A program made the translations under genes and the position numbers. The notes under the pieces are model-generated. The model was not told the origin of the DNA. It did not search any database and saw nothing but the letters and a program-made list of their open reading frames with translations. A DNA stretch of 34,646 nt from an uncultured Caryophanales bacterium. Lineage in GTDB: Bacteria; Bacillota_I; Bacilli_A; RFN20; CAG-288. Shown here one piece after another: positions 25,872 through 34,347 of this stretch (positions within the stretch are counted from its first letter, which is position 1; each line of letters starts with the position of its first letter). The stretch spans positions 1-34,646 of the forward strand of contig CALBLI010000028.1 in assembly GCA_937896065.1 (NCBI GenBank), read 5' to 3'.

Positions 25872-27017
25872 ATGAAATCAATCAATTCAGATATTAAAGA
25901 CAATGCTTCTTATTATTTTCCTTTTGAAGGAGATAAACATCTTGCAACTATCATGATATTGCCTTTTAGAAAAGATGTTTGGTATAAAAATACTCTTCCT
26001 GCTTTGAAAGTTTATAAAGAAATTATTACTAATATATCTAAATATGAAACAGTCATCTTAATCATCCATCCTCTTATCGATGAAAAGATAGTCAAAGATT
26101 TTGAAACTGATAATGTCATCATATATCGTTTAGAATATGATGATTGTTGGGCAAGAGATATCTCTCCTATTTTTCTTAAAAAAAGCGATAATGAAGAATT
26201 AATTGGTGTTGATTTTTCATTCAACGGTTATGGTGGAGATTTTAATGGCTTATATTATCCATATAATCATGATTTAGAAATAGCTAAAAATATTTTATTA
26301 GAGCTTCTTATTCCACGATTAAATAAAAGAAATATGATCTTAGAAGGTGGTTCTGTTTTATCTAATGGTAAGGGCAGTATTCTTACAACTAGTGAATGTC
26401 TTCTATCAATTGGTCGAAATCCAAATATGAGTAAAGAAGAGATTGAAAAAGAGTTGCTTTTAGCATTTAATGCTAAAAAAGTTATCTTCCTACCATATGG
26501 AGTTGTTGATGATGAAACCACAGGTCATGTTGATAACATTGCTTCTTTTCTAGATAGCAAAACAATTGCTTTAGCTTATGAAGAAGATGAAAATGATGTT
26601 CAACATTTAAGAAGTGTTGAAAACTATAATTTCTTACTTAAACAAAAAGATCAAGATGGTAATCCATTTGATATTATCAAAATTCCATTTCCTAAAAAGA
26701 TGTATATGCAAGAAGAAGATACAATTGATTTACAAATCAATAAGAATTCTAAAAATAGATTATTAAATTCACCTCTTGCTCCATCATATTTAAATTTTTA
26801 TCAAAGTGATAAATTTGTTATTGTTCCACAATTTAACGATGAAAATGATAAAATAGCGTGTAAAATATTAAAAGACTTCTATAAAGATACAAAAGAAATA
26901 ATTCCAATTTACTCAAGAGATATCCTTCTTGGTGGTGGAAATATCCATTGTATCACGATGCAAATTCCCTACTCTGATTGTTATAATTTCTTAATGGAGG
27001 CCAAGCTCAATGGTTAA
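25872..27017 (+). CDS. aguA: Agmatine deiminase
   Basis: Converts agmatine to N-carbamoylputrescine and ammonia; 381 residues, normal for the porphyromonas-type peptidyl-arginine deiminase family. Guanidino-group landmarks: DDCWARDISP (about 94-103), FNGYGGDFNGLYYPYNHD, ILEGGSVLSNG, TTGHVDN, and the C-terminal LGGGNIHCITMQ with catalytic C360. The ATG at 25872 has only a weak site, GAAAGAG about 12 bases upstream. It overlaps aguB by eight bases, so agmatine is taken to putrescine by one operon. No agmatine/putrescine antiporter or carbamate kinase is present, which argues for polyamine synthesis rather than ATP yield. Confidence 0.95.
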   Translation: MKSINSDIKDNASYYFPFEGDKHLATIMILPFRKDVWYKNTLPALKVYKEIITNISKYETVILIIHPLIDEKIVKDFETDNVIIYRLEYDDCWARDISPIFLKKSDNEELIGVDFSFNGYGGDFNGLYYPYNHDLEIAKNILLELLIPRLNKRNMILEGGSVLSNGKGSILTTSECLLSIGRNPNMSKEEIEKELLLAFNAKKVIFLPYGVVDDETTGHVDNIASFLDSKTIALAYEEDENDVQHLRSVENYNFLLKQKDQDGNPFDIIKIPFPKKMYMQEEDTIDLQINKNSKNRLLNSPLAPSYLNFYQSDKFVIVPQFNDENDKIACKILKDFYKDTKEIIPIYSRDILLGGGNIHCITMQIPYSDCYNFLMEAKLNG

Positions 27018-27876
27018 TGTCACTGCAACTCAAATGTCATGTTCAGATAATTATGATGAAAATATTTTAAAAGCTATCAATTTAATTAAAAAAGCTAAAG
27101 AAAAAGATCATAGCAATATCATATTGCTTCAAGAATTATTTGAAAGAAAATATTTTTGTCAAATTGAAGACTACAATCGTTTTAGTTTTGCAGAGGAATA
27201 TGATAAATCAAAAACTCTTGATACTTTTTCTAAAGTTGCTAAAGAATATAATGTAGTATTACCGATATCTTTTTTTGAAAAAAAGAATAATTCATATTAC
27301 AATTCATTATGTGTTATTGATAATCATGGTAATAAACTTGGATTATATCGTAAAACTCACATTCCAACAGGTCAATGTTATGAAGAAAAGTTTTACTTCA
27401 CTCCTGGTGATACTGGATTTAAAGTTTTCAATACTGAATTTGGAAATTTAGGTATAGCTATCTGTTGGGATCAATGGTTTTTAGAAACTGGAAGAATCCT
27501 CACTTTAAAAGGTGCCGATATGTTATTTTTCCCCACTGCTATTGGAAGTGAACCAGTTTTAAAAAATGATACTTCAAAACATTGGCAAAATGCAATGATT
27601 GGGCAAAGTGCTTTAAATATCATTCCTGTTTGTTGTTCAAATAGAATTGGTCAAGAAGATGATATTGATTCAACAATGACTTTTTATGGTTCTAGTTTTT
27701 TGACAGATGAAGAAGGAAATATTTTAAAAAAATGCAGCAGAGATAAAGAAGAATTCATAACTTCATGTTATGACTTTAAAAAAATCAAAGAAAAGAGAAG
27801 CACTTGGGGTATATTTAGAGATCGAAGAATCGATAAATATAGTGCTATTTTAACAAATGATGGAGAAGAAAAATAA
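27010..27876 (+). CDS. aguB: N-carbamoylputrescine amidase
   Basis: Carbon-nitrogen hydrolase (nitrilase superfamily) of 288 residues that hydrolyses N-carbamoylputrescine to putrescine, CO2 and ammonia. The catalytic triad is visible: E42 in LLQELFE, K115 in LYRKTHIP, and C152 in AICWDQWF. GQCYEEKFYFTPGDTGF is characteristic of the AguB branch. GGAGG at 26996-27000 lies within the end of aguA, at nine bases from the ATG. Context with aguA makes the substrate assignment strong. Confidence 0.95.
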   Translation: MVNVTATQMSCSDNYDENILKAINLIKKAKEKDHSNIILLQELFERKYFCQIEDYNRFSFAEEYDKSKTLDTFSKVAKEYNVVLPISFFEKKNNSYYNSLCVIDNHGNKLGLYRKTHIPTGQCYEEKFYFTPGDTGFKVFNTEFGNLGIAICWDQWFLETGRILTLKGADMLFFPTAIGSEPVLKNDTSKHWQNAMIGQSALNIIPVCCSNRIGQEDDIDSTMTFYGSSFLTDEEGNILKKCSRDKEEFITSCYDFKKIKEKRSTWGIFRDRRIDKYSAILTNDGEEK

Positions 27877-27878
27877 AC

Positions 27879-28643
27879 ATGAGACTCATTTCATTTAATA
27901 TGAATTCAGTTAAAGCTTATATGAATAAAAATTTAACTGATCAACTTGAAAAATATAATTATGATATTCTCTCTATTGAAGAATTGAAACTGACTGAAAA
28001 AGAACACACTTCATTTCCATATGTGAAAGAAGGCTATACTCCATACTGGACTGTTTCAAAAAATAAAAAAGGATATGCTGGTACTGCTATACTAACTAAT
28101 AAAAAGCCAATAAATGTTACATATGGCTTACATAATAATGAATATGATGATGAAGGTAGGGTAATAACAGCTGAATTTAATAATTTTTATTTAGTCACCT
28201 TGTATGTCCCTAATTCAGGAGAGGAACTAAAACGTCTTGATTATCGAATGGAATTTGAAGATAAATTGAGAAACTATTTGATTGATTTACAAAAGAAAAA
28301 GCCAATTATAGTTACTGGTGACTTAAATGTTGCTCATGAAGAAATAGACTTAAAAAATCCATCATCCAATCATCATTCTGCTGGCTTTACTGATGAAGAA
28401 AGAGATAAATTTAGGAAACTTTTATCAATAGGTCTTATTGATACATTCAGATATTTTAATAATGATGAAAGAAAATATTCATACTGGTCTTATTTAAGAA
28501 ATGCTAGAGCTAATAATGCAGGTTGGAGAATCGATTATTATCTAGTGAGCGAATGTCTTATTGATAAAGTTAGTAGTGCACAGATATTAAATGATGTATA
28601 TGGTTCAGATCACTGCCCTGTACTTCTTGATATAAATTTATAG
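27879..28643 (+). CDS. xth: Exodeoxyribonuclease III / AP endonuclease
   Basis: Class II AP endonuclease of 254 residues, acting in base excision repair. Family motifs run from the first residues (MRLISFNMNSVKAYM) through SIEELKL with the metal-binding Glu at the place of QETKL, YVPNSGE, GDLNVAHEEIDLKNP with the catalytic Asp and Asn, AGFTDEER, GWRIDYYLVS and GSDHCPV with the catalytic His. Slight departures (FNMNS for WNVNG, IEEL for LQET) mark it as a divergent member but leave the active site intact. It follows aguB by two bases and precedes RNase J by nine, so nucleic-acid enzymes share a transcript with polyamine synthesis. Confidence 0.93.
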   Translation: MRLISFNMNSVKAYMNKNLTDQLEKYNYDILSIEELKLTEKEHTSFPYVKEGYTPYWTVSKNKKGYAGTAILTNKKPINVTYGLHNNEYDDEGRVITAEFNNFYLVTLYVPNSGEELKRLDYRMEFEDKLRNYLIDLQKKKPIIVTGDLNVAHEEIDLKNPSSNHHSAGFTDEERDKFRKLLSIGLIDTFRYFNNDERKYSYWSYLRNARANNAGWRIDYYLVSECLIDKVSSAQILNDVYGSDHCPVLLDINL

Positions 28644-28652
28644 GAGGTAATT

Positions 28653-30416
28653 ATGATAAATAATAGTCAAACTAATAATAATAATTTAACTAATACAAAT
28701 AATAATGCTGCAAATCCCTATTTACCGATTAAAGTCACTTCACTTGGTGGCTTAGATGAAATGGGTAAAAATTGTTTGGTTATTGAAGTTGAAAATGATG
28801 CTTATGTCATTGAATGTGGTTTAAAATATCCAACAAGAAATATTCCAGGTATTGATTCAATAATTCCTGATTTTGATTATATAAGGCAAATTCAAAACAA
28901 AGTAAGAGGAATAATAATCACACATGGCCATGATGATCAATATGGAGCTATTTCTTATCTTCTTCAACAATTAAGGGCACCAATATATTGTTCTAAAGTT
29001 ACAAGGACTATCATTGAAACTTCTATTGGTAATCGCAATCATTTTAAAGATCATGCTCGTTTTATTGATGTTTTACCATCATCAACTGTCAATATTGGTT
29101 CACATACTTTTGACTTTTTCCAAACCACTCATTCAGTTGCTGATTCATTTGGATTTGCTTTAAATACCAAGTGGGGTAACATTGTTTATACTGGTGATTT
29201 TATGTCTGATTATTCACCACTTAAAGGTTTTCAATTTGATTTACCAAAAGTCGCAAGAATATCTGAGATGCAGAAAACTTTCTTACTTATTGCTGAAAGT
29301 GAATCAGCTTCTAAAAAAGGAATTGCGTCACCAAATCATCGAATCACATCACATATTAAACCAATTATTGAAAATCAAGATGGTAAAATATTTATATCTT
29401 TATATTCACAAAACTTTTTTAACATCCAAGAAGTCTTCAATCTTGCAATGAGATTTAATAAATATGTTGTCTTAGCAAATCAAGAACAAGTTGATTTCTT
29501 TAATGCGATGTTTGATATTAAAGCATTCAATTTTAAAAGTGAACTTCTCATTCCACTTTCAAAAGTAAATACTGTTAAAAACTCATCCCTTATCGTCTTA
29601 GTAACCAGCAATGGTGAGAAATTATTTAAACTTTGTAAAGATATTTGTTATGGAAATGTTGCCTCACTTCAAGTTTTACCTGAAGATTACTGGATAAATT
29701 CATCACCTTCAGTTCCAGGTACTGAAATCATCTACACTGATGCTTGCGATACTATTTATCGAACTGATTGTAAAGTTTTAACACTCACTAGAAAAGAAAT
29801 TTCATCAATGCATGCACAAAGTGAAGATTTAAAAATGATGATCTCTTTATTTAGACCTAAATATTATTTACCAGTCAAAGGTGAGTATCGACTCTTGATG
29901 GAGAATGCTAAAATTGCAATTGATTTAGGAATCGGTTTGAATCACTTCAATACTTTTGTTTTTGACAATGGTATGCAACTTGCCTTTGATAAAGACGGCA
30001 ATGCTTCAAGAAAGATCAATACTATCAAATGCGGTGATGTGATGGTCGATGGCTCATCTGTCGGTGATGTAAAAGAGCAAGCAATTGTTGAAAGGCAAAA
30101 AATGGCTGATGGTGGAATTGTCATTATCGGTGTTACTATTTCATCTAAACTTAAAAGAATAGTATCATCACCTGATATTCAGATGAGAGGTTTTTTATAT
30201 TTAAAAGACAATGAACAACTTCTTGCTAAAATGTCTGATTTATTAAATTCAATCATCACCACTTTTTTAGGAGCAAATCATTTTTCCACTCTTGACGCTG
30301 AGAAAAAAGCATCTGATAAATTATTTAAAATGATTGTTAAAGAAACTGGTAAAGAACCTGCTGTCTTAGTTAAAATACTTGATATTGACTATCTTGGACA
30401 AGTGAACGAAAAATAA
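28653..30416 (+). CDS. rnj: RNase J family metallo-beta-lactamase/beta-CASP protein with altered metal ligands (J2-like)
   Basis: A 587-residue RNase J homologue, normal in length. After an Asn-rich leader (1-20) come KVTSLGGLDEMGKN (27-40), the metal motif HGHDDQYG (91-98), TTHSVADSFG (158-167), YTGDF with D182, the beta-CASP part (ISLYSQNFFNIQEVF), SSMHAQSEDLKMM (384-396), FRPKYYLPVKGEYR (400-413) and a C-terminal domain. Two expected metal ligands are changed: the last His of HxHxDH is Q96, and the His of PVHGEYR is K409. The ESDSTN-type segment is also ESESAS. Loss of these residues resembles the weakly active or inactive RNase J2 subunits of other Firmicutes, which partner RNase J1. A second, intact RNase J is expected elsewhere. 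The ATG at 28653 follows AGGAGGTAATT. Confidence 0.88.
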   Translation: MINNSQTNNNNLTNTNNNAANPYLPIKVTSLGGLDEMGKNCLVIEVENDAYVIECGLKYPTRNIPGIDSIIPDFDYIRQIQNKVRGIIITHGHDDQYGAISYLLQQLRAPIYCSKVTRTIIETSIGNRNHFKDHARFIDVLPSSTVNIGSHTFDFFQTTHSVADSFGFALNTKWGNIVYTGDFMSDYSPLKGFQFDLPKVARISEMQKTFLLIAESESASKKGIASPNHRITSHIKPIIENQDGKIFISLYSQNFFNIQEVFNLAMRFNKYVVLANQEQVDFFNAMFDIKAFNFKSELLIPLSKVNTVKNSSLIVLVTSNGEKLFKLCKDICYGNVASLQVLPEDYWINSSPSVPGTEIIYTDACDTIYRTDCKVLTLTRKEISSMHAQSEDLKMMISLFRPKYYLPVKGEYRLLMENAKIAIDLGIGLNHFNTFVFDNGMQLAFDKDGNASRKINTIKCGDVMVDGSSVGDVKEQAIVERQKMADGGIVIIGVTISSKLKRIVSSPDIQMRGFLYLKDNEQLLAKMSDLLNSIITTFLGANHFSTLDAEKKASDKLFKMIVKETGKEPAVLVKILDIDYLGQVNEK

Positions 30417-30434
30417 TTAAAGTCAAACGATTAG

Positions 30435-30472
30435 AAAAAAAGCTGTTAATATGATATTAACAGCTTTTTTTT
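30435..30472. terminator. Bidirectional terminator between rnj and LRR lipoprotein 2
   Basis: GCTGTTAAT (30442-30450) pairs with ATTAACAGC (30456-30464) around a five-base loop. The stem is flanked by a run of A on the left and a run of eight T on the right, so it can end transcription from both sides. Confidence 0.9.
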
Positions 30473-30474
30473 AT

Positions 30475-32604
30475 TTAAAATATCTTATCTACATCAACTT
30501 CAATGTATCTTGAACTTCCTTCATATTCTAGAAATTTAATTGTTTTTAATAAAGTGCAAGATTTAAGTAATGTATTTAAATAATTATCACCACTTGAAGA
30601 AGTTATTAATTTTTTAAATCTTGGTAATGTCATCTTGAATGTGACATCAGTTAAATTATAAGCACCAGTAAACATATTAGCATTTATTGTATCAAGATTT
30701 GGAACAACAATTTTTCTAAGTGAATAACAGCCAGTTACAAAATATGAATCAATTTGTTTAACTGAATCAGGGATTTCTAAGGAAAAAATATTTGTACTAC
30801 CAAATGCGAAACCTTTAATAGCAGTTAAAGTTGATGGTAAGAGAATCTTTTTTAAATTATAATTACCATATAGTGAACTGTCACCAATTACTTCAATATT
30901 TGTATTAGACAAATCAAAAATTGATGGAAACTTAGAACGATTTTCTTCAGTATTATATGAAATTAAGCCTGAATGATAGTTAGTTTTAAATGCTTGATAA
31001 ATTATTGATTTTAAAGTTGATGGTATTTTTAAACTAGTTAGTCCTGTAGAACCTGCACGTGTATAGGAATAAGGATAATTTCCAAATTTTTCAATACCTT
31101 CTTCAATACTTGCATCACCTACTAGCATGACTACTGCGTTTTCACTTTTAAAATATAAACAATTATTAGAAGCCCTAAAATATTTATTATCAGGATCAAC
31201 TTCAATGCTTTTTAAATTATTACAATTTTCAAAACAAGCAGCAATATTTCCTCCATAATAAAAATTCTTAGGTATATATATTTTTTCAATATCAGTACCA
31301 GAAAATGCATAACTATAAATATATGTTGCTTCTTCAGGTATCGACGCATTATTAGCAGCCAAAAGTAGGTTATTTCCATTATCAACCTTTCTAACTAAAC
31401 AATTATTTTTTATAAAAAGGTTCTCATTGCCTTCAGCAATTGTCATTTCTTTTAGAGTCGATTTATTTAAACCTTCCTGTACATTTACATATTGCATAGT
31501 CTTTGGAAAATGAATAGTTTCAACATGTTCCAACATTCTTGACCAATAATTAGATCTACCATTACCTTTATTTGTAATTCTAGTAACGCCTTCAGGTATT
31601 ACTATATTTTTATATAACAACTTATACACTTCATAATTAGTAATTGAATTTTTTCTATATAATAAGCAGCCGCTACCTTCAACTGTGCTAAAATATGGAT
31701 TCTCACTACTGACTGTCAATTTTTTAACATTATATAATGAGCCAAATGATGTATCAACAGTTCCATTCATTGTACCACTATTATCAGTATTTAAATTTTT
31801 TGGAATATAAAGTTCTTCAACATTTCCATAGCACATTCCATTATTGTCAACTTTGATTTCTGTATCAGATTCAGGTATATGACCATCTTTAAAAATATCA
31901 TATATAAATGTACATAGTTTGCCATCTTCATCCTTTTTAGTACCCATCCAACAATTTGAACCGGCTGGAGAAAAGAATTTTGTGTTCTCTGGATCAATTT
32001 GAAAATCATTGAGCTGATAACAGTGATCAAAATAATTACCATATGATGTGACACCTTTTGGAAGTTTAACACTTTTAATATCGCAATACGAAAATGCATA
32101 ATAATTAATTGATGTGACTGTATCTGGAATAATTGAGGTTTTAATTCCTTTTACCAATGTTGTCTTTTCCTTATTTAATAAACAATTATTTTCAACTACA
32201 TAGCGAGGATTATCTTCACTGACTTCAATAGTTTCAAGATTAGGGCAATTTTGCAAATTTAAAACATTAAAAGAAACAATGTTTTTTGGTATGACTAATT
32301 TTCTTAAATTAGGCAAATCTTTTATAGCATTTTCTCTAACATAAAAAACTTCTCTACCATTAATTGTTTCAGGGATTACTAATTCAACAATTTCTTTATC
32401 TAAAACTTTAGTTAATGCTACAGATTCAGTGTCATCATCGCTTATATATTCATATAAATCATCATCAGTTATTTCAGGTTCACTTGTTGAAGTTGAAGTG
32501 GATGTAGAGCTTGAAATTGATGAAGTGCTATTATATACATTTTTAGAACATGAAGTTAAAATTAATAAACATGAAAGCAGTGGAATGAATTTAGTTTTTT
32601 TCAT
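30475..32604 (-). CDS. BspA-type leucine-rich-repeat surface lipoprotein (copy 2)
   Basis: Predicted extracellular lipoprotein of 709 residues. The signal peptide MKKTKFIPLLSCLLILTSC has the lipobox LTSC with Cys19 as lipid site. A Ser/Thr-rich tether (about 25-42, STST repeats) and an acidic patch (DDDLYEY) follow. The remainder is a BspA/TpLRR array: LVIPKNIVSFNVLNLQNCPN, SIPDTVTSINYYAFSYC-type units and a VVENNCLLNKEKTTLVKGIK cassette like those of copy 1. Repeats are more irregular than in copy 1, with several unlike inserts, so the two are relatives and not a recent duplication. The ATG at 32604 follows AAGGAG. The promoter at 32634-32663 shares its unusual poly-G spacer with copy 1. Ligand unknown; adhesion or host contact is typical for the family. 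Confidence 0.92.
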   Translation of the reverse strand: MKKTKFIPLLSCLLILTSCSKNVYNSTSSISSSTSTSTSTSEPEITDDDLYEYISDDDTESVALTKVLDKEIVELVIPETINGREVFYVRENAIKDLPNLRKLVIPKNIVSFNVLNLQNCPNLETIEVSEDNPRYVVENNCLLNKEKTTLVKGIKTSIIPDTVTSINYYAFSYCDIKSVKLPKGVTSYGNYFDHCYQLNDFQIDPENTKFFSPAGSNCWMGTKKDEDGKLCTFIYDIFKDGHIPESDTEIKVDNNGMCYGNVEELYIPKNLNTDNSGTMNGTVDTSFGSLYNVKKLTVSSENPYFSTVEGSGCLLYRKNSITNYEVYKLLYKNIVIPEGVTRITNKGNGRSNYWSRMLEHVETIHFPKTMQYVNVQEGLNKSTLKEMTIAEGNENLFIKNNCLVRKVDNGNNLLLAANNASIPEEATYIYSYAFSGTDIEKIYIPKNFYYGGNIAACFENCNNLKSIEVDPDNKYFRASNNCLYFKSENAVVMLVGDASIEEGIEKFGNYPYSYTRAGSTGLTSLKIPSTLKSIIYQAFKTNYHSGLISYNTEENRSKFPSIFDLSNTNIEVIGDSSLYGNYNLKKILLPSTLTAIKGFAFGSTNIFSLEIPDSVKQIDSYFVTGCYSLRKIVVPNLDTINANMFTGAYNLTDVTFKMTLPRFKKLITSSSGDNYLNTLLKSCTLLKTIKFLEYEGSSRYIEVDVDKIF

Positions 32605-32633
32605 ATAAAAAATCTCCTTGAAAAGATAGCTAA

Positions 32634-32663
32634 ATTATATACCCCCCCCCGGCATTTTTTCAA
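32634..32663 (-). promoter_or_regulatory. Poly-G spacer promoter of LRR lipoprotein 2 (putative phase-variable)
   Basis: Read on the minus strand: TTGAAA (32663-32658), A3-TGCC-G9, then TATATAAT. The spacer is 16 bases to TATATA (32641-32636) or 18 to TATAAT (32639-32634). The G run is at 32650-32642. The A6-TGCC-G(n)-TATA core is identical to that at 4230-4258 apart from tract length (9 against 8). The rest of the two upstream regions is unlike. Boxes and tract are seen; phase variation is inferred. Confidence 0.7.
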
Positions 32664-32742
32664 GCTTTTAATGCGTATAAATCACAGTTTAGTACAAATT
32701 AGTTTAAATGATTTAAGATGATATTGCTACAAGAATTTTAAC

Positions 32743-33075
32743 CTAAAAAACAACAACTAGTAGCATTTTAAATTTTTCTTCACCATATACAGCGTGTGGA
32801 TGATTAGCTGGCATGATAATTGATTGGCCTTCAGTTAAGATATAATCAACATCATCAATTGTGATCCTGCCTTTGCCATCTATGCATGTTATAAATGCAT
32901 CACCATCTGATTTATGTGAAGAAATTTCTTCACCTTTATCAAATGAAAACAAAGTCATATTCATTGAAGAATTTTGAGCAAGTGTTTTGCTGACAACCTG
33001 TCCATCTTGATATGAGACTTCATCTTTTAAAGTTAAGACTTTAGATTTTTCAATATTTTTAATCATTTGTTCCAT
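32743..33075 (-). CDS. Small cupin-domain protein
   Basis: A 110-residue single cupin barrel. The first motif appears as SFDKGEEISSHKSDGDAFIT, with one His (in SSHKS) and an Asp where the usual second His would stand. The central IDGKGRITIDDVDYILTEGQ has the PG-like turn replaced by TEG, and the second motif is IIMPANHPHAVYG with two His. Such small cupins bind a metal and often act as sugar or phenolic binders or as isomerases; no specific role can be read. The start at 33075 follows AGGAGTAAAATTATT. It sits between LRR lipoprotein 2 and deoC, with spaces of 138 and 97 bases, so it is probably its own unit. Confidence 0.85.
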   Translation of the reverse strand: MEQMIKNIEKSKVLTLKDEVSYQDGQVVSKTLAQNSSMNMTLFSFDKGEEISSHKSDGDAFITCIDGKGRITIDDVDYILTEGQSIIMPANHPHAVYGEEKFKMLLVVVF

Positions 33076-33172
33076 AATAATTTTACTCCTATAAAACTAA
33101 CACAACATCTATTAATTGTATTAAAGAAACAATATAAAAACCATCAAATAATTTATAAGGTAATCATCAAAA

Positions 33173-33811
33173 CTACTTGACTATATCAACACCATGACTT
33201 GTTCCAAGTCTAGTTGCACCATTATTTACCATCTCAATGGCTTCAGTTTTATCTTTGATACCGCCGGCTGCTTTAACACCCATTTCTTTGCCTACAGTTT
33301 CACGCATGAGTTTGACATCTTCCTTTTTAGCCCCCCATTTTGAAAAACCAGTTGAGGTTTTAACAAAATCAGCACCAGCATTTTTAGAAAGTTGACAAGC
33401 ATTTACTTTTTCATCATCAGTTAGCAAGCAGCATTCGATGATGACTTTTAAAATTTTATCAGCACAAGCTTTTTTAATTTCTCTTATTTCATTTTCAACA
33501 TAATCATAATCTTTATCTTTTAATCTACCAATATTGATTACCATGTCAATCTCTTGAGCACCTTCATCAATACAGTTTTTAGTTTCAAAAACTTTAGTGG
33601 CAGTCAAGTTAGCACCTAATGGAAAACCGATAACTGTACAAACTTTAACATCACTTCCCTTTAATAATTTGCTTGCAAGTGGAACAAACGTTGGATTCAC
33701 ACACACTGATGCAAAATGATTTTCTTTTGCTTCACTGCAAAGTTTTTCAATATCATTTTTAGTAGCTTCAGGTTTTAAATTAGTATGATCAATAAGTCTA
33801 TTTAATTCCAT
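33173..33811 (-). CDS. deoC: Deoxyribose-phosphate aldolase
   Basis: Class I aldolase of 212 residues cleaving 2-deoxyribose 5-phosphate to acetaldehyde and glyceraldehyde 3-phosphate in deoxynucleoside breakdown. Catalytic residues: D89 in EIDMVINIG, the Schiff-base K151 in DFVKTSTGF, and K180 in GVKAAGGI. LIDHTNLKPEAT at the start is also typical. The ATG at 33811 follows GGAGGAAATAATT; a longer open frame of 23 residues upstream is hydrophobic, lacks its own site and would overlap the promoter region. No deoB, pdp or nucleoside transporter is adjacent. A CCCCCC run at 33332 onward codes normally. Confidence 0.95.
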   Translation of the reverse strand: MELNRLIDHTNLKPEATKNDIEKLCSEAKENHFASVCVNPTFVPLASKLLKGSDVKVCTVIGFPLGANLTATKVFETKNCIDEGAQEIDMVINIGRLKDKDYDYVENEIREIKKACADKILKVIIECCLLTDDEKVNACQLSKNAGADFVKTSTGFSKWGAKKEDVKLMRETVGKEMGVKAAGGIKDKTEAIEMVNNGATRLGTSHGVDIVK

Positions 33812-33869
33812 AATTATTTCCTCCAATAACCAATATATATTATAGATAATAAAAAATTTAAAATAAGTA

Positions 33870-33898
33870 TTGTAATTCAAAATCGGATTTGATATAAT
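33870..33898 (+). promoter_or_regulatory. Promoter of rpsT
   Basis: TTGTAA (33870-33875), a 17-base spacer and TATAAT (33893-33898), with an extended -10 TG at 33890-33891. This gives a leader of about 50 bases before the rpsT start. Confidence 0.75.
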
Positions 33899-33954
33899 TT
33901 TTTATGCGTTTTGAAAAAACGACTTATTTAATTTTAAATATAGGAGATGAGATT

Positions 33955-34239
33955 ATGGCAAATATCAAATCACAAAAGAAAAGAATTATCACTAACGAAA
34001 GAAATCGTGTTCATAATGTTGACTTTAGAAGTAAGATGAGAACATCTATCAAAAAAGTTAAAGTCGCATGTTCTAATAATGACTTAGCAAAAGCTAAAGA
34101 ACTTTTACCTCTTGCTATTTCACTTATCGACAAATCTGTCAAAGATGGTATTCAACATCAAAATACCGCTGCTAGACAGAAATCTAATTTGATGACTATG
34201 GTCAACAAATTAGAATCAAATAGCAAAGCAACTGCTTAA
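33955..34239 (+). CDS. rpsT: 30S ribosomal protein S20
   Basis: A 94-residue very basic protein, normal for bS20. It starts MANIKSQKKRIITNERN and contains the RSKMRTSIKKVK helix, the LAKAKELLPLAISLIDKSVK segment and the QNTAARQKSNL motif near the end, all characteristic. It binds the body of 16S rRNA during small-subunit assembly. The ATG at 33955 follows TAGGAGATGAGATT; an in-frame ATG 51 bases upstream is inside the leader and lacks a ribosome binding site. It faces holA, the usual neighbour in Firmicutes. Its 3' UTR has unusual structure (34245-34324). Confidence 0.97.
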   Translation: MANIKSQKKRIITNERNRVHNVDFRSKMRTSIKKVKVACSNNDLAKAKELLPLAISLIDKSVKDGIQHQNTAARQKSNLMTMVNKLESNSKATA

Positions 34240-34244
34240 TATAT

Positions 34245-34296
34245 ACAATTTCTATTGTGTCCTCCTTTCTTACATATAGAACTTATCGTTCTATAT
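34245..34296 (+). other. Structured rpsT 3' UTR with 16S-tail-like CCTCCTTTCT
   Basis: Just past the rpsT stop, a small hairpin ACAAT/ATTGT (34245-34249 with 34254-34258) is followed by an unpaired CCTCCTTTCT (34261-34270). This equals the usual 3' end of bacterial 16S rRNA, the anti-Shine-Dalgarno. A nine-base-pair hairpin follows (34274-34282 with 34288-34296), then the terminator. C-rich single-stranded segments between hairpins are how many Firmicutes small RNAs bind ribosome binding sites. Regulation is inferred from layout only. Confidence 0.4.
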
Positions 34297-34301
34297 AAAT
34301 T

Positions 34302-34332
34302 AAGTACAACGTAATGTTGTACTTTTTTTATT
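34302..34332 (+). terminator. Rho-independent terminator of rpsT
   Basis: AAGTACAAC (34302-34310) pairs with GTTGTACTT (34316-34324), loop of five, followed by a T-rich tail reaching towards the holA stop. Confidence 0.88.
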
Positions 34333-34347
34333 TTAATTTTTAATAAA

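Noticed and set aside
33330..33337. C6 run inside deoC as a third phase-variable tract
   Set aside because: It is shorter, lacks the A6-TGCC and TATA flanks, codes normally for Gly-Trp-Gly-Ala, and lies in a conserved metabolic enzyme.
34256..34272. Minus-strand ribosome binding site AAAGGAGG for a small gene
   Set aside because: Only a ten-codon TTG frame at poor spacing follows it, inside the rpsT coding end; no credible product.
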